This document shows, in pieces, positions 18,491 to 27,093 of a stretch of DNA of 64,000 bases (position 1 is its first letter; each line of letters opens with the position of its first letter). The position numbers and the translations under genes were made by a program. The stretch comes from Phascolarctobacterium_A succinatutens_B (GTDB lineage Bacteria; Bacillota; Negativicutes; Acidaminococcales; Acidaminococcaceae): NCBI RefSeq assembly GCF_958453765.1, contig NZ_CAUDZA010000002.1:1-64000 (forward strand), given 5' to 3'. The notes beneath the pieces were generated by a model that worked only from the letters and a program-made list of their open reading frames with translations, was not told the DNA's origin and searched no databases.

Positions 18491-18992
18491 GAAAAAGGAA
18501 GAAGGCTTTACCGGCGCGCAGCAGGTTTATGACTGCGCGCTGGATTTATTGTCCTACCGTGATTATAGCCATAAGAATATGCTGGAGCGCTTGCAGCGCA
18601 AGGGTGCAACTAAGGCGCAGGCGCTGGAGGCTGTGGCTAAGCTAGAGGATTACGGCCTGCTGAACGAGGAGCGTTACGCTCAAAGGGTGTACGAGGTCTG
18701 GCTGGCCAAACGCTATTACGGCAGACAGCATCTGCAGCTGGAGCTGACCAAGCGCGGCATACGCCCGGACGTGGCTGCGGAAATCATGGAACGCTTTACG
18801 CCTGACATTGAAGAGCAGCAGGCGGAGAATGCGGCGCAGCTTTTCGTGCAGCGCAATCAGCGCAAGCTAACAGCAGAAACTGACAACAAGAAAATATATG
18901 CGGCTGCGGGACGCTTTATGGCGGCTCGTGGCTTTTCATCAAGATATGTGCACATTATATTGGGTAAATTGCATTTTTCAGACAATATATAG
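18465..18992 (+). CDS. recX: RecA regulator RecX
   Basis: About 175 aa. RecX inhibits RecA filament growth. Three-helix repeats are visible: ALDLLSYRDYSHKNMLERLQRKG, AVAKLEDYGLLNEERYAQRV and KRYYGRQHLQLELTKRGI. I choose ATG 18465 with GAGGAG 9 nt upstream, which overlaps recA by 26 nt; an in-frame ATG at 18420 would reach much deeper into recA. Overlap with recA is a common arrangement. Confidence 0.9.
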   Translation: MWSRSLRNKKKEEGFTGAQQVYDCALDLLSYRDYSHKNMLERLQRKGATKAQALEAVAKLEDYGLLNEERYAQRVYEVWLAKRYYGRQHLQLELTKRGIRPDVAAEIMERFTPDIEEQQAENAAQLFVQRNQRKLTAETDNKKIYAAAGRFMAARGFSSRYVHIILGKLHFSDNI

Positions 18993-19001
18993 CGGTTAAA
19001 C

Positions 19002-19100
19002 TTGACAATTTTGTTAAATATACACTATAATGTAGTTATCCAATCGTGTTAATATCTACGATTTTCACGAGGCGACGCGTAAAGCGGTTGCCTTATTTTT
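19002..19100 (+). promoter_or_regulatory. Promoter and early terminator in the rny leader
   Basis: TTGACA at 19002-19007 and TATAAT at 19026-19031 (18-nt spacer) form a good promoter. About 40 nt downstream, AGGCGAC (19070-19076) pairs with GTTGCCT (19087-19093) with one wobble, followed by TATTTTTT. A short transcript would end near 19100, so this could be an attenuator for rny or a small RNA gene. The 130 nt from here to rny hold no gene I trust. Confidence 0.6.
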
Positions 19101-19230
19101 TGCCCTATTTCAGAATAGATAATACAGTGATTTATTATAGATTCAACGGAATAAGGACATTTATAGCAGACGCAAACAGGCGCCTGCTGTTACTATGCAA
19201 AAAAATCTTGGAAAAATCTAAATTTAGGAG

Positions 19231-20775
19231 GTGAGGACGATTTTAGAAATTATCGGTACAGCTGTTGTAGTTGGTCTGGCCGGCGGTGCGGTAGGTTATC
19301 TGGTTCGCAAAAATGTTGCTGAAGGTAAAATTGCTACTGCAGAAGAGCAGGCTATCCGTATTGTACAGGATGCGGAGCAGACCGGCGAAGCAAAACGCAA
19401 AGAAATCATGATGGAGGCTAAAGAAGAAATCCATCGTTTGCGTTCCGAAATGGAGCGTGAAAATAAAGACAGACGTAACGACCTGCAGCGTCAGGAGCGT
19501 CGTCTGCTGCAAAAAGAAGAAAATCTGGACCGTAAAATCGAATCCTTCGAACGCAAGGAAGAAAAGCTGGCTTCCAAGGAACAGCGCCTGAACGCTGCTC
19601 AGGAGAAGGCTGAGGCAATGCTGGAAAAACGTCAGGTTGAACTGGAGCGTATTTCCGGACTGACTAGTGACGAAGCAAAGCAGGAGCTGCTGCAGTCCCT
19701 CGAGGAAGAGGTTAAGCATGAATCTGCTATGATGGTTAAGGATCTGGAGCAACAGGCTAAGGATGAGGCTGACCGCAAGGCAAGAGAAATTATCTCCCTG
19801 GCAATTCAGCGTTGTGCAGCAGACCATGTAGCGGAAACCACCGTTTCCGTAGTAGGCCTGCCTAACGATGAAATGAAGGGCCGCATCATCGGTCGTGAAG
19901 GCCGTAACATCCGCACTCTGGAAACCCTTACCGGCATCGATCTGATTATCGATGATACTCCGGAGGCTGTTATTATTTCCGGCTTCGATCCGGTACGCCG
20001 CGAGGTTGCCCGTATCGCTCTGGAAAAATTGATTAATGACGGCCGTATTCATCCGTCCCGCATTGAGGAAATGGTTGAAAAGGCACAAAAAGAGGTTGAG
20101 CAGAAAATTAAGGAAGCCGGCGAACAGGCTACCTTTGCTGTCGGTGTGCATGGCCTGCACCCCGAACTGATTAAGCTGCTGGGCCGCCTGAAATATCGTA
20201 CCAGCTATGGTCAGAATGTCCTGAACCATTCTGTTGAGGTTGCTAACCTGGCAGGTGTAATGGCTTCTGAGCTCGGTGTTGACGTTGTTCTGGCTAAACG
20301 TGCCGGCCTGCTGCACGATATCGGCAAGGCTATTGACCATGAAATGGAAGGCTCTCACGTTGAAATCGGCGGCGAAATTGCCAAGAAGTTCCGTGAGTCC
20401 GACCTGATTGTCAATGCTATTTTGGCGCATCACGGTGACTGCGAGCCTAAGAGTGTTGAAGCTGTTCTGGTATCTGCCGCTGACGCAGTATCTGCTGCCC
20501 GCCCGGGTGCAAGACGCGAAACTCTGGAAAGCTACCTGAAGCGCTTAACTCGATTGGAAGAAATTTCTGAGTCCTTTGAGGGCGTTGAAAAATGCTATGC
20601 CGTACAGGCTGGCCGCGAAATCCGCATTATGGTTAAGCCGGATGTTATCGATGATGCTTCCGCTGTGCTTCTGGCACGCGATATCTCCAAGAAGATTGAA
20701 GCTGAAATGGAATATCCCGGTCAGATCAAGGTTGTTATTATCCGCGAAACCCGTGCTGTTGATTACGCAAAATAA
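19231..20775 (+). CDS. rny: Ribonuclease Y
   Basis: 514 aa if read from GTG 19231. RNase Y is the membrane-anchored endonuclease that starts mRNA decay. The N-terminal anchor (IIGTAVVVGLAGGAVGYLV) is followed by a long Lys/Glu/Arg coiled coil (about 30-170), a KH domain (MKGRIIGREGRNIRTLETLTGIDLI) and an HD domain (HDIGKAIDHEMEGSHVEIG). There is no ATG near the start. The GTG lies inside the strong AGGAGGTGAGG site (19226-19236), so the true start may be the ATT at 19240, correctly spaced from it; ACG 19237 is another candidate. Confidence 0.95.
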   Translation: MRTILEIIGTAVVVGLAGGAVGYLVRKNVAEGKIATAEEQAIRIVQDAEQTGEAKRKEIMMEAKEEIHRLRSEMERENKDRRNDLQRQERRLLQKEENLDRKIESFERKEEKLASKEQRLNAAQEKAEAMLEKRQVELERISGLTSDEAKQELLQSLEEEVKHESAMMVKDLEQQAKDEADRKAREIISLAIQRCAADHVAETTVSVVGLPNDEMKGRIIGREGRNIRTLETLTGIDLIIDDTPEAVIISGFDPVRREVARIALEKLINDGRIHPSRIEEMVEKAQKEVEQKIKEAGEQATFAVGVHGLHPELIKLLGRLKYRTSYGQNVLNHSVEVANLAGVMASELGVDVVLAKRAGLLHDIGKAIDHEMEGSHVEIGGEIAKKFRESDLIVNAILAHHGDCEPKSVEAVLVSAADAVSAARPGARRETLESYLKRLTRLEEISESFEGVEKCYAVQAGREIRIMVKPDVIDDASAVLLARDISKKIEAEMEYPGQIKVVIIRETRAVDYAK

Positions 20776-20786
20776 CGAAATTCATA

Positions 20787-20815
20787 AAAGAGCTGCTTTT
20801 GCAGCTCTTTTTTTG
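20787..20815 (+). terminator. Rho-independent terminator after rny
   Basis: AAAGAGCTGC-TTTT-GCAGCTCTTT, a perfect 10-bp stem, followed by TTTTG. Confidence 0.93.
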
Positions 20816-20871
20816 TGCCTTAGCAGGATTATAGTGATTGCTGTCGAATATATATACTTGGAATTTTTTTG

Positions 20872-21129
20872 ACAGGTGCACCGGCTGCGGTCGGTGCTGA
20901 AAAGGGAATGCCGGTGAGAATCCGGAGCAGTCCCGCTACTGTAAGCGGAGCCCAGGCAATTATGTCACTGACGCAAGTTGGGAAGGCGCTGAGGGCGATG
21001 AAGCTAAGCCAGGAGACCTGCCTGTTACGAAGCTCGGAGCCTACGGGAGATAGGCTGGCTTTGGTATGCGTAAATATAGAATTTGGCTGCAATTTGCATG
21101 TGATGAATCTCCCGCAAGGGAGCTTTTTT
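20872..21129 (+). promoter_or_regulatory. Cobalamin riboswitch with terminator
   Basis: The B12-box core is present: GGGAATGCCGGTGAGAATCC, AGCAGTCCCGCTACTGTAA, and further on AAGCCAGGAGACCTGCCTG. The aptamer spans about 20872-21062. A terminator CTCCC-GCAA-GGGAG with CTTTTTT follows at 21109-21129. It controls the cobU-cobT-cobS operon, as expected for feedback by the end product. Confidence 0.95.
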
Positions 21130-21185
21130 CATTTAGACATAATTTGAAGAGCTTGCGGCCTATAAAAACGAAGGGAGGTTAAAAT

Positions 21186-21764
21186 ATGCCTGGTAAAATC
21201 ATTATGGTTACCGGTGGAGCACGCAGTGGCAAAAGCGAATTTGCCGAACGCTATGTATTGCATTATTCTCCCAAATGCGATTACGTTGCTACGGCAGAAA
21301 TCTTAGATGAGGAAATGGCGGAGCGCGTGCGTCTGCACCGTGAGCGTCGTGATGCGCGTTGGATTAATCACGAAGCGCCTTATCATGCCGAGCGCACGCT
21401 TGAAGCACTGTCAGCGGAAACAGGAGCGGTTCTGTTTGACTGCCTGACTGTTTATATGTGTAACCTGCTTTATGGCAAGGATGCGCCGGAGGGTGAATTC
21501 CTTGAGCGCTGTCAGGTAGTATTTGATGAAATTGACAAGGTGCTGGCAGCAGCACGTAATTGCGGCAAAATCGTTGTCTTTGTTACGAATGAGGTGGGCA
21601 GCGGTATTGTGCCGGATAATGTGATGGCGCGTGAATACCGTGACCTTGCCGGCTGGGTTAACCAGCGTGTGGCAAAGGAGGCTGACCACGTTTATTATTG
21701 TGTAGCTGGTCAGGCCGTTGACGTAAAAAAAATGGCTTTTAAATTTGAGGATGAAGGAGAATAA
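21186..21764 (+). CDS. cobU: Adenosylcobinamide kinase/phosphate guanylyltransferase
   Basis: 192 aa, normal length. It phosphorylates adenosylcobinamide and then transfers GMP to it. It has the P-loop GGARSGKSEFAE (K16), HRERRDARW with the guanylylation-region His, and FVTNEVGSGIVPDN. GGGAGG precedes the ATG. First gene behind the cobalamin riboswitch, 8 nt before cobT. Confidence 0.96.
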   Translation: MPGKIIMVTGGARSGKSEFAERYVLHYSPKCDYVATAEILDEEMAERVRLHRERRDARWINHEAPYHAERTLEALSAETGAVLFDCLTVYMCNLLYGKDAPEGEFLERCQVVFDEIDKVLAAARNCGKIVVFVTNEVGSGIVPDNVMAREYRDLAGWVNQRVAKEADHVYYCVAGQAVDVKKMAFKFEDEGE

Positions 21765-21772
21765 CGACTGAT

Positions 21773-22783
21773 ATGGAAAAAATCATGATACCTGCCCTGG
21801 ATGAAGAACGTATGCAGGAAGTGCGGGCAGGCTTTGCTAAGCTAGACAAGCCGGCAGCCAACTTGGGCAAGCTGGAGGATATGGTTGTAGGCCTTGCAGG
21901 TATGCTCGGCAAGGATTTACCGGATAAATTAAAGACGGCGATGGTTCTGATGTGCGGTGATCACGGTATTGCCAAATACGGTGTCAGCGCTTATCCACAG
22001 GAGGTTACGCGCCAGATGATTAACGGCTATATGCGCGGTACTGCCGGAGCCACCGTGCTGGCACGTCATGCGCACGCTGATGTTTTCGTCTGCGATGTAG
22101 GCACTGCCTTTGATTTGAGCGATTTGCCAAAGGTATATCAAAAAAAGGTAGCCTGGGGAACAAATGACTTCACCCAAGGTCCCGCTATGACTCGCGAGCA
22201 GGCCGAAAAGGCTATTGCCGTTGGCATCGAAATGGCTGATATTTGTATCGACCAAGGCTATAATATGCTTTATACCGGTGAAATGGGTATCGGCAATACA
22301 ACCTCTACCTCAGCTATTGCCAGCGCCTTTCTGGGACTGGACCCGCAGCTGACGGTCGGCCGCGGCAGCGGTATTAATGACGAACGCATGAAGATTAAGC
22401 GTCAGGTTGTTATCGACGGCCTGGCTAAAAATATGCCGAATCAGGGTGATGCGATGGACATTCTCTGCAAGGTAGGCGGCTATGACCACGCAGGTCTGGC
22501 CGGTGTTATTATCGGCGCAGCCCGCCGCCGTGTACCGACAATGGTTGACGGTGTCAATGCCACGGCTGCAGCATTGCTGGCCTACGGCCTCTATCCGCAG
22601 TGCCGCGATTATATGCTTTGCTCGCATCTGAGCAGCGATATTTCCCACAAGAAAATGCTGGAGCTGCTGGAGCTTTATCCGATTGTGGACGCCGGTATGC
22701 GCCTGGGCGAGGGCACCGGTGCTTCTCTGGCTATTGTTGTGCTGCAGGCAGCGATGGATGTATATAATCATTTAAGCAGGTGA
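21773..22783 (+). CDS. cobT: Nicotinate-nucleotide:base phosphoribosyltransferase CobT
   Basis: 336 aa, normal length. It activates the lower-ligand base of the cobamide to its alpha-riboside phosphate. Conserved pieces are KPAANLGKLEDM, MCGDHGIAKYGVSAYPQEVT, GEMGIGNTTSTSAI, AALLAYGLYPQCRDYMLCSHLS and RLGEGTGASLAIV, with the catalytic Glu near residue 313. A divergent second CobT-like gene lies two genes downstream. Confidence 0.95.
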   Translation: MEKIMIPALDEERMQEVRAGFAKLDKPAANLGKLEDMVVGLAGMLGKDLPDKLKTAMVLMCGDHGIAKYGVSAYPQEVTRQMINGYMRGTAGATVLARHAHADVFVCDVGTAFDLSDLPKVYQKKVAWGTNDFTQGPAMTREQAEKAIAVGIEMADICIDQGYNMLYTGEMGIGNTTSTSAIASAFLGLDPQLTVGRGSGINDERMKIKRQVVIDGLAKNMPNQGDAMDILCKVGGYDHAGLAGVIIGAARRRVPTMVDGVNATAAALLAYGLYPQCRDYMLCSHLSSDISHKKMLELLELYPIVDAGMRLGEGTGASLAIVVLQAAMDVYNHLSR

Positions 22784-22787
22784 TGTG

Positions 22788-23522
22788 ATGCGTGATTTTG
22801 TAACTTGTCTGGAATTTTTGACCAGAATACGCTTTTCCAACCGCACGGACTGGCATGATGACGATTTCAGCCGCAGCGTGCCGTACTTCCCTTTGGTCGG
22901 TCTGGTAATGGGTGTTTTTATGGGTGCGGTAAATTACGGCCTGTATTATCTGCACACACCTGATTTAATGCGCGCGGTGATGCTGGTGCTGGCGGAGCTG
23001 ATTATTATTGGCGCACTGATGTATGACGGCTTTATGGATACCTCCGACGGCGTTTTCAGCGCCCGCGACCGCGAGCGTATGCTGGAAATCATGAAGGACA
23101 GCCACGTAGGCTCCAACGCCGTTATTGCGCTTGTCTGCCTCGTGCTGCTGAAGGTGGCTGCCTATACTACGCTGCCGCCGGTAAAGCTGTCGTTTGCTCT
23201 GGTTGCGGTTTTTGTAGCAACGCGTACCTTTATGGTTACCTACATCGTCAACTATAAGTATGCACGCAAAACCGGCATCGGTCATATGTTTAAGGCTTAT
23301 GCCAAGCCTATGTACACCTATATTGCCTTTGCACTATGTCTGGCGCTGGTGGCAGCCTGTGGTTTGCCGTATCTGTATACGGCAATAGCGGCCTTCGTTA
23401 TCTGCCAGGGCATTGCGCATTTTCTCAGCGGTCAGCTGGGCGGCCTTACAGGTGATACCTACGGCTTTTTGACGGAATGCGGCGTGGTGGTTTACCTGAT
23501 GCTCGCAACCTATATAATCTGA
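22788..23522 (+). CDS. cobS: Adenosylcobinamide-GDP ribazoletransferase (cobalamin synthase)
   Basis: About 244 aa, a multi-spanning membrane enzyme that joins adenosylcobinamide-GDP with the alpha-riboside. It starts MRDFVTCLEFLTRIRFSN and has the metal-binding stretch DGFMDTSDGVFSARDRERMLEIMKDSHVGSNA, then several hydrophobic helices and GQLGGLTGDTYGF near the end. GTG 22785 is also possible, but ATG 22788 sits better behind AGCAGGTGATG. It begins 4 nt after the cobT stop. Confidence 0.95.
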   Translation: MRDFVTCLEFLTRIRFSNRTDWHDDDFSRSVPYFPLVGLVMGVFMGAVNYGLYYLHTPDLMRAVMLVLAELIIIGALMYDGFMDTSDGVFSARDRERMLEIMKDSHVGSNAVIALVCLVLLKVAAYTTLPPVKLSFALVAVFVATRTFMVTYIVNYKYARKTGIGHMFKAYAKPMYTYIAFALCLALVAACGLPYLYTAIAAFVICQGIAHFLSGQLGGLTGDTYGFLTECGVVVYLMLATYII

Positions 23523-23578
23523 TATATTTCCCCGGCAATATTTTGCCTAATTATAAAGAGACAGAAAGGAAAAATGCT

Positions 23579-24379
23579 ATGCATATAGAAGAAATAATCC
23601 AAAAGATTGTGCCTGCGGACAGAGGCTGTATGAAGCTGGCGCAGACACGCTTTGATAATCTGATCAAGCCTGTCGGCAGTCTGGCCAAGCTGGAAGAAAT
23701 GACCTCGCGCTATTGCGGTATCAAGGGCATTTATGAAAAAGAGGATTTAGATTATCCTAAACGCGATTTACTGGTGTGGTGCGGTATCGAAGAGGCTGCT
23801 CAGGCCGAAAAAATTATGCACGCCAAATGGCCGGTGAATGTGCTTGCTGCAGAAACCGGTGCGAAGGCTGTGGCTCTGCTCGTAACCTCGGAGGAGGAGG
23901 CTGACGCTCTGGAGGAGGGCGCTGCCCTGGTGCAGGAGCTGGTGCACGAGAAAGGACTGGAGCTGTTGGGCTTCGGCTGCCTTTCCAATCCTGATAATGA
24001 GATGGTGCGCACCGCTATGGCCGGCGCTCTGCTGCAGGCTGCAGCTATGAAGGTGCCGGTAATGCTCGACGGCGTTGCTGTCTGCAGGGCTGCCAAAAAG
24101 GCAGCGGATATGGCACCGGCAGTTTTAGATTACTGCTTTGCCGGTCATGTTTCCACAGAGCCGGGTGCAGAAGAATGCCTGCAGGAGCTGGGGCTTACGG
24201 CACCGCTGCGCCTGAACATTCCTGATGGTGCCGGTGAGGGCGCTGCTGTCTGCTTTACGCTGTTCAATGCCGGCATCAAGGCCTACAAGGAGATGGAAAC
24301 CTTTGAGGAAGCAGGCGTACATGCGGAGATGAAGGAATTTTCCCTGGCAGAGCAATCTAAAAAAGGGGCGAAGGCTTAA
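23579..24379 (+). CDS. Divergent CobT paralogue, candidate ArsAB-like subunit
   Basis: 266 aa from ATG 23579 (AGAAAGGA upstream); shorter than CobT. The CobT signature survives in DNLIKPVGSLAKLEEM and in HVSTEPGAEECLQELGL, but the CGDHG motif is replaced by WCGIEEA, and the end reads IPDGAGEGAAVCFTLFNAGI. In Sporomusa, ArsA and ArsB are two CobT homologues that together activate phenolic bases; a full CobT with a reduced partner in a Negativicute fits that pattern. The alternative is a degenerate or regulatory copy. It overlaps cobC by 1 nt within the riboswitch operon. Confidence 0.8.
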   Translation: MHIEEIIQKIVPADRGCMKLAQTRFDNLIKPVGSLAKLEEMTSRYCGIKGIYEKEDLDYPKRDLLVWCGIEEAAQAEKIMHAKWPVNVLAAETGAKAVALLVTSEEEADALEEGAALVQELVHEKGLELLGFGCLSNPDNEMVRTAMAGALLQAAAMKVPVMLDGVAVCRAAKKAADMAPAVLDYCFAGHVSTEPGAEECLQELGLTAPLRLNIPDGAGEGAAVCFTLFNAGIKAYKEMETFEEAGVHAEMKEFSLAEQSKKGAKA

Positions 24380-25020
24380 TGGGTAAAATTTATTTAATTC
24401 GTCACGGTGAAACGGACAGCAATAAGGGACACCGCTTTCAGGGACGCATAAATATGCCGCTGAACGCCAAAGGTCTGGAGCAGTCCGAGAAGCTGGCTGC
24501 CTATATGCAGCATCTGCCGGTTGATAAAATTTACTGCAGCTCTATGCTACGTGCCTGCATGACGGCAGCACCGCTGGCTATGAGCAAAAATATGTCCTAT
24601 CAGCCGCTGGATTTGCTGCAGGAGGTAAGCTTCGGTGCCTGGGAGGGCCTGGAGTATGCGGAAATCAGCCGCCGCTGGCCTAAGGAGATGGATGATTTCC
24701 TGACGCGTCCGGGCGAATGGATTCCGCCGCAGGGCGAAAGCTTTCATGATGTAGCGCGTCGCTGTCAGGCGGCTTTTGACTATATCTTCGAGCGTGAAGG
24801 CCACGAGAAAAATATCGCGATTGTATCGCATGGCGGTATTATCCGCGTGCAGCTGTGCCTGCTTTTAGGTATACCGCTGAACAATCTGTGGAAGCTGAGT
24901 GTGCATAATGTTTCTGTCAGCACGCTGAATGACTGGCAGGGCAATATCATTGCCGAAACCATTAATGATGCTCACTTTGCCAGAGAGCAGGGAAAATCTG
25001 TAAACTGGCTGCATAAATAA
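24379..25020 (+). CDS. cobC: Histidine-phosphatase family protein, probable alpha-ribazole phosphatase
   Basis: 213 aa. The N-terminal LIRHGETDSNKGHRFQGR is the phosphoglycerate-mutase-fold phosphohistidine motif. Further active-site residues are LLQEVSFGAWEGLEY and IVSHGGIIRVQL. The fold is certain; the substrate (alpha-ribazole-5'-phosphate) is inferred from its place at the end of the cobU-cobT-cobS operon. Confidence 0.88.
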   Translation: MGKIYLIRHGETDSNKGHRFQGRINMPLNAKGLEQSEKLAAYMQHLPVDKIYCSSMLRACMTAAPLAMSKNMSYQPLDLLQEVSFGAWEGLEYAEISRRWPKEMDDFLTRPGEWIPPQGESFHDVARRCQAAFDYIFEREGHEKNIAIVSHGGIIRVQLCLLLGIPLNNLWKLSVHNVSVSTLNDWQGNIIAETINDAHFAREQGKSVNWLHK

Positions 25021-25033
25021 AAATTAAAGCTTG

Positions 25034-25069
25034 AAAACCGCGCAGACCTGAAAAGCTGTCGCGGTTTTT
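25034..25069 (+). terminator. Rho-independent terminator of the cobalamin operon
   Basis: AAAACCGCG (25034-25042) pairs with CGCGGTTTT (25060-25068); an inner CAG/CTG pair strengthens it. Between here and 25245 I see nothing. Confidence 0.85.
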
Positions 25070-25245
25070 CTATAAAGCGGAGAAAAAAAGACGGTCATAG
25101 TTTTTGCTGTAAACTTACCGGTGCTGCACCATTAATTTTACCCGCAAGCTTTTCCCGTGAGCACTGTTAATAAGCGGATTTTGGGATATGTTGAGAAATG
25201 AAAAGTTTCTTATTAAAGAATTTACGCATTTTTGATAAACTAAGA

Positions 25246-25396
25246 TTGACTTTTGCAGGCGCTTACTATATACTGTAAGTGGTGTATCTCAGTGGTCCGT
25301 TTAAGTTCCTAACTTCTTCTATCATAGATGACATGGGGAAGCCAAGGTAAACATCTTAATGCGTTCTTTGGGGTATGTTCTATCTATGATTAGGAG
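25246..25396 (+). promoter_or_regulatory. Promoter and structured leader of the zinc-ribbon gene
   Basis: TTGACT (25246-25251), a 17-nt spacer and TATACT (25269-25274). In the leader, ATCATAGAT (25321-25329) is the exact complement of ATCTATGAT (25382-25390), which ends right before the AGGAG site (25392-25396). A long-range hairpin could hide or present the ribosome-binding site. Confidence 0.6.
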
Positions 25397-25406
25397 TGAT
25401 TAAACA

Positions 25407-25691
25407 ATGAAAGAAGACAAGACTTTAACCTGCTGCGAGTGCGGCAACGAATTCGTATTCACCGCTTCCGAGCAAGAGTTCTACGAAGAAAAAGGCTTCA
25501 CTAACGAACCGCGCCGTTGCCCGGCTTGCCGTCAAGCACGCAAACAACGCATGGGCGTACAAAACGACCGTCCGCAACGCGAAATGTTCCCCGCAGTTTG
25601 CGCTGAATGCGGTAAAGAGACCATGGTACCGTTCAAACCCAGCGATCGTCCGGTTTACTGCCGCGAATGCTTCAACGCACGTAAACACTAA
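25407..25691 (+). CDS. Double zinc-ribbon protein
   Basis: 94 aa. Two zinc-binding units are visible: CCECGNEFVFTASEQEFYEEKG with RCPACRQARK, and VCAECGKETMVPFKPSD with YCRECFNARK. This architecture is a known small Firmicutes family without a firm function. The strong promoter, the C-ending codons typical of highly expressed genes, and the structured leader suggest abundant and controlled expression. Nucleic-acid binding is plausible but not shown. Confidence 0.85.
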   Translation: MKEDKTLTCCECGNEFVFTASEQEFYEEKGFTNEPRRCPACRQARKQRMGVQNDRPQREMFPAVCAECGKETMVPFKPSDRPVYCRECFNARKH

Positions 25692-25839
25692 TTAGACGCT
25701 TGAAGTAACAAATTCAGGTACAGCTTAGGCTGTACCTGTTTTTTATTAGCTGATCATAGAAAAAACGAAAGTTATTTTACATAAAAGTGCTTATGTGCTA
25801 TACTTTTTACAAATAAACTTTTCGAAGCAAGGGAGCTTT

Positions 25840-27090
25840 ATGGCACGTATTATAGACAGTGACTTTCTGCACCGCGCGCTGCAGCATTTTTATGGCTACA
25901 GCAGCTTCCGCACAGGGCAGGAAGAAATTATAAGTGAAATATTACACGGACAGCCGGTTCTGGCAGTACTGCCTACGGGTGCAGGCAAGAGCATCTGCTT
26001 TCAGCTGCCTTCACTGCTGCTGAAGGGTGTGACGCTGGTAATCTCGCCGCTGATATCGCTGATGAAGGATCAGGCGGAGGCGCTGACGGCACGCGGTATT
26101 CCGGCAGCTTATCTTGACAGCAGCATGAGCAGCAATGAGTACGGCAGGGTGCTGCATGCAGCCCTCAACAAGCAGTGCAAATTTTTGTATGTTGCGCCGG
26201 AGCGATTGGTCAACCAGCAGTTTATTGATTTTGCCCGCCAGGCTTATATCACAATGGTGGCGGTAGATGAGGCGCACTGCGTATCGCAATGGGGACACAG
26301 CTTCCGCAAGGAGTATTATAATATCCCCGATTTTATTCAGGCCTTGCCCGCAAAGCCGCTGGTGGCAGCCTTTACTGCTACGGCTACGCCGGATGTGCGC
26401 CGTGATATTATCAAACGCCTGGGCATTCCGGAGGCCAAAATTGTGGTGACGGGCTTTGACAGGCCCAATCTGCATTTTGCTGTGCAGCGCACGCAGGATA
26501 AGGAGCGCTCGCTGCTGGAGTTTATGTGCAAGCATAAAAAGGATTGCGGCGTAGTTTACTGTGCTACGCGCAACAAGGTGGAAAGCGTGACGCAGCTTTT
26601 GCGGCGCCAGGGCTTCAGTGCCTTGCGCTATCATGCGGGTCTTACGCCGGAGGAGCGGCGTGAGAATCAGAATGCCTTCGTCGGCGGCAGCGTGCCGCTG
26701 ATTGTGGCAACCAATGCCTTCGGTATGGGCATTGATAAGCCGGATGTACGCTTTGTGGTGCATTATAATATGCCCAAGGATATCGAAAGCTATTATCAGG
26801 AGGCAGGACGCGCAGGGCGTGACGGCCTGCCTGCGGAGTGTCTGCTGCTTTATGATAAGGCGGATATTGCGGTCAATACCTATCTTATCGGTCACGACCA
26901 GCCGGATCTGACTTGGAAGGAGCATGAACTGCAGCTGCTCGGCAAAATGACCAACTACTGCAATACGTCCATGTGTCTGCGCAAGGTACTGCTGGAATAT
27001 TTCGGAGAAAAAACAACGTCGCAGTGCAACAATTGCGGCAACTGCGACGTGAATAAGAACGCTTCGTGGCGTAAGTTTTTGAAGTTTTAA
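25840..27090 (+). CDS. RecQ-type ATP-dependent DNA helicase, short form
   Basis: 416 aa from ATG 25840 (AAGGGAG upstream), against about 600 for full RecQ. Helicase motifs are intact: YGYSSFRTGQEEI, LPTGAGKS (Walker A), AVDEAHCVSQWGHSFR, FTATATPDVR, IVATNAFGMGIDKPDVRFVVHYNMP and YYQEAGRAGRDG. It ends with the zinc-binding part CLRKVLLEYF and CNNCGNCD, with no winged-helix or HRDC domain. The region after the stop shows no remaining coding sequence, so it is a naturally short RecQ rather than a broken one. Confidence 0.92.
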   Translation: MARIIDSDFLHRALQHFYGYSSFRTGQEEIISEILHGQPVLAVLPTGAGKSICFQLPSLLLKGVTLVISPLISLMKDQAEALTARGIPAAYLDSSMSSNEYGRVLHAALNKQCKFLYVAPERLVNQQFIDFARQAYITMVAVDEAHCVSQWGHSFRKEYYNIPDFIQALPAKPLVAAFTATATPDVRRDIIKRLGIPEAKIVVTGFDRPNLHFAVQRTQDKERSLLEFMCKHKKDCGVVYCATRNKVESVTQLLRRQGFSALRYHAGLTPEERRENQNAFVGGSVPLIVATNAFGMGIDKPDVRFVVHYNMPKDIESYYQEAGRAGRDGLPAECLLLYDKADIAVNTYLIGHDQPDLTWKEHELQLLGKMTNYCNTSMCLRKVLLEYFGEKTTSQCNNCGNCDVNKNASWRKFLKF

Positions 27091-27093
27091 TTT

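Noticed and set aside
19046..19234. 62-aa open frame in the rny leader
   Set aside because: It spans the leader terminator, has no ribosome-binding site and no recognisable sequence.
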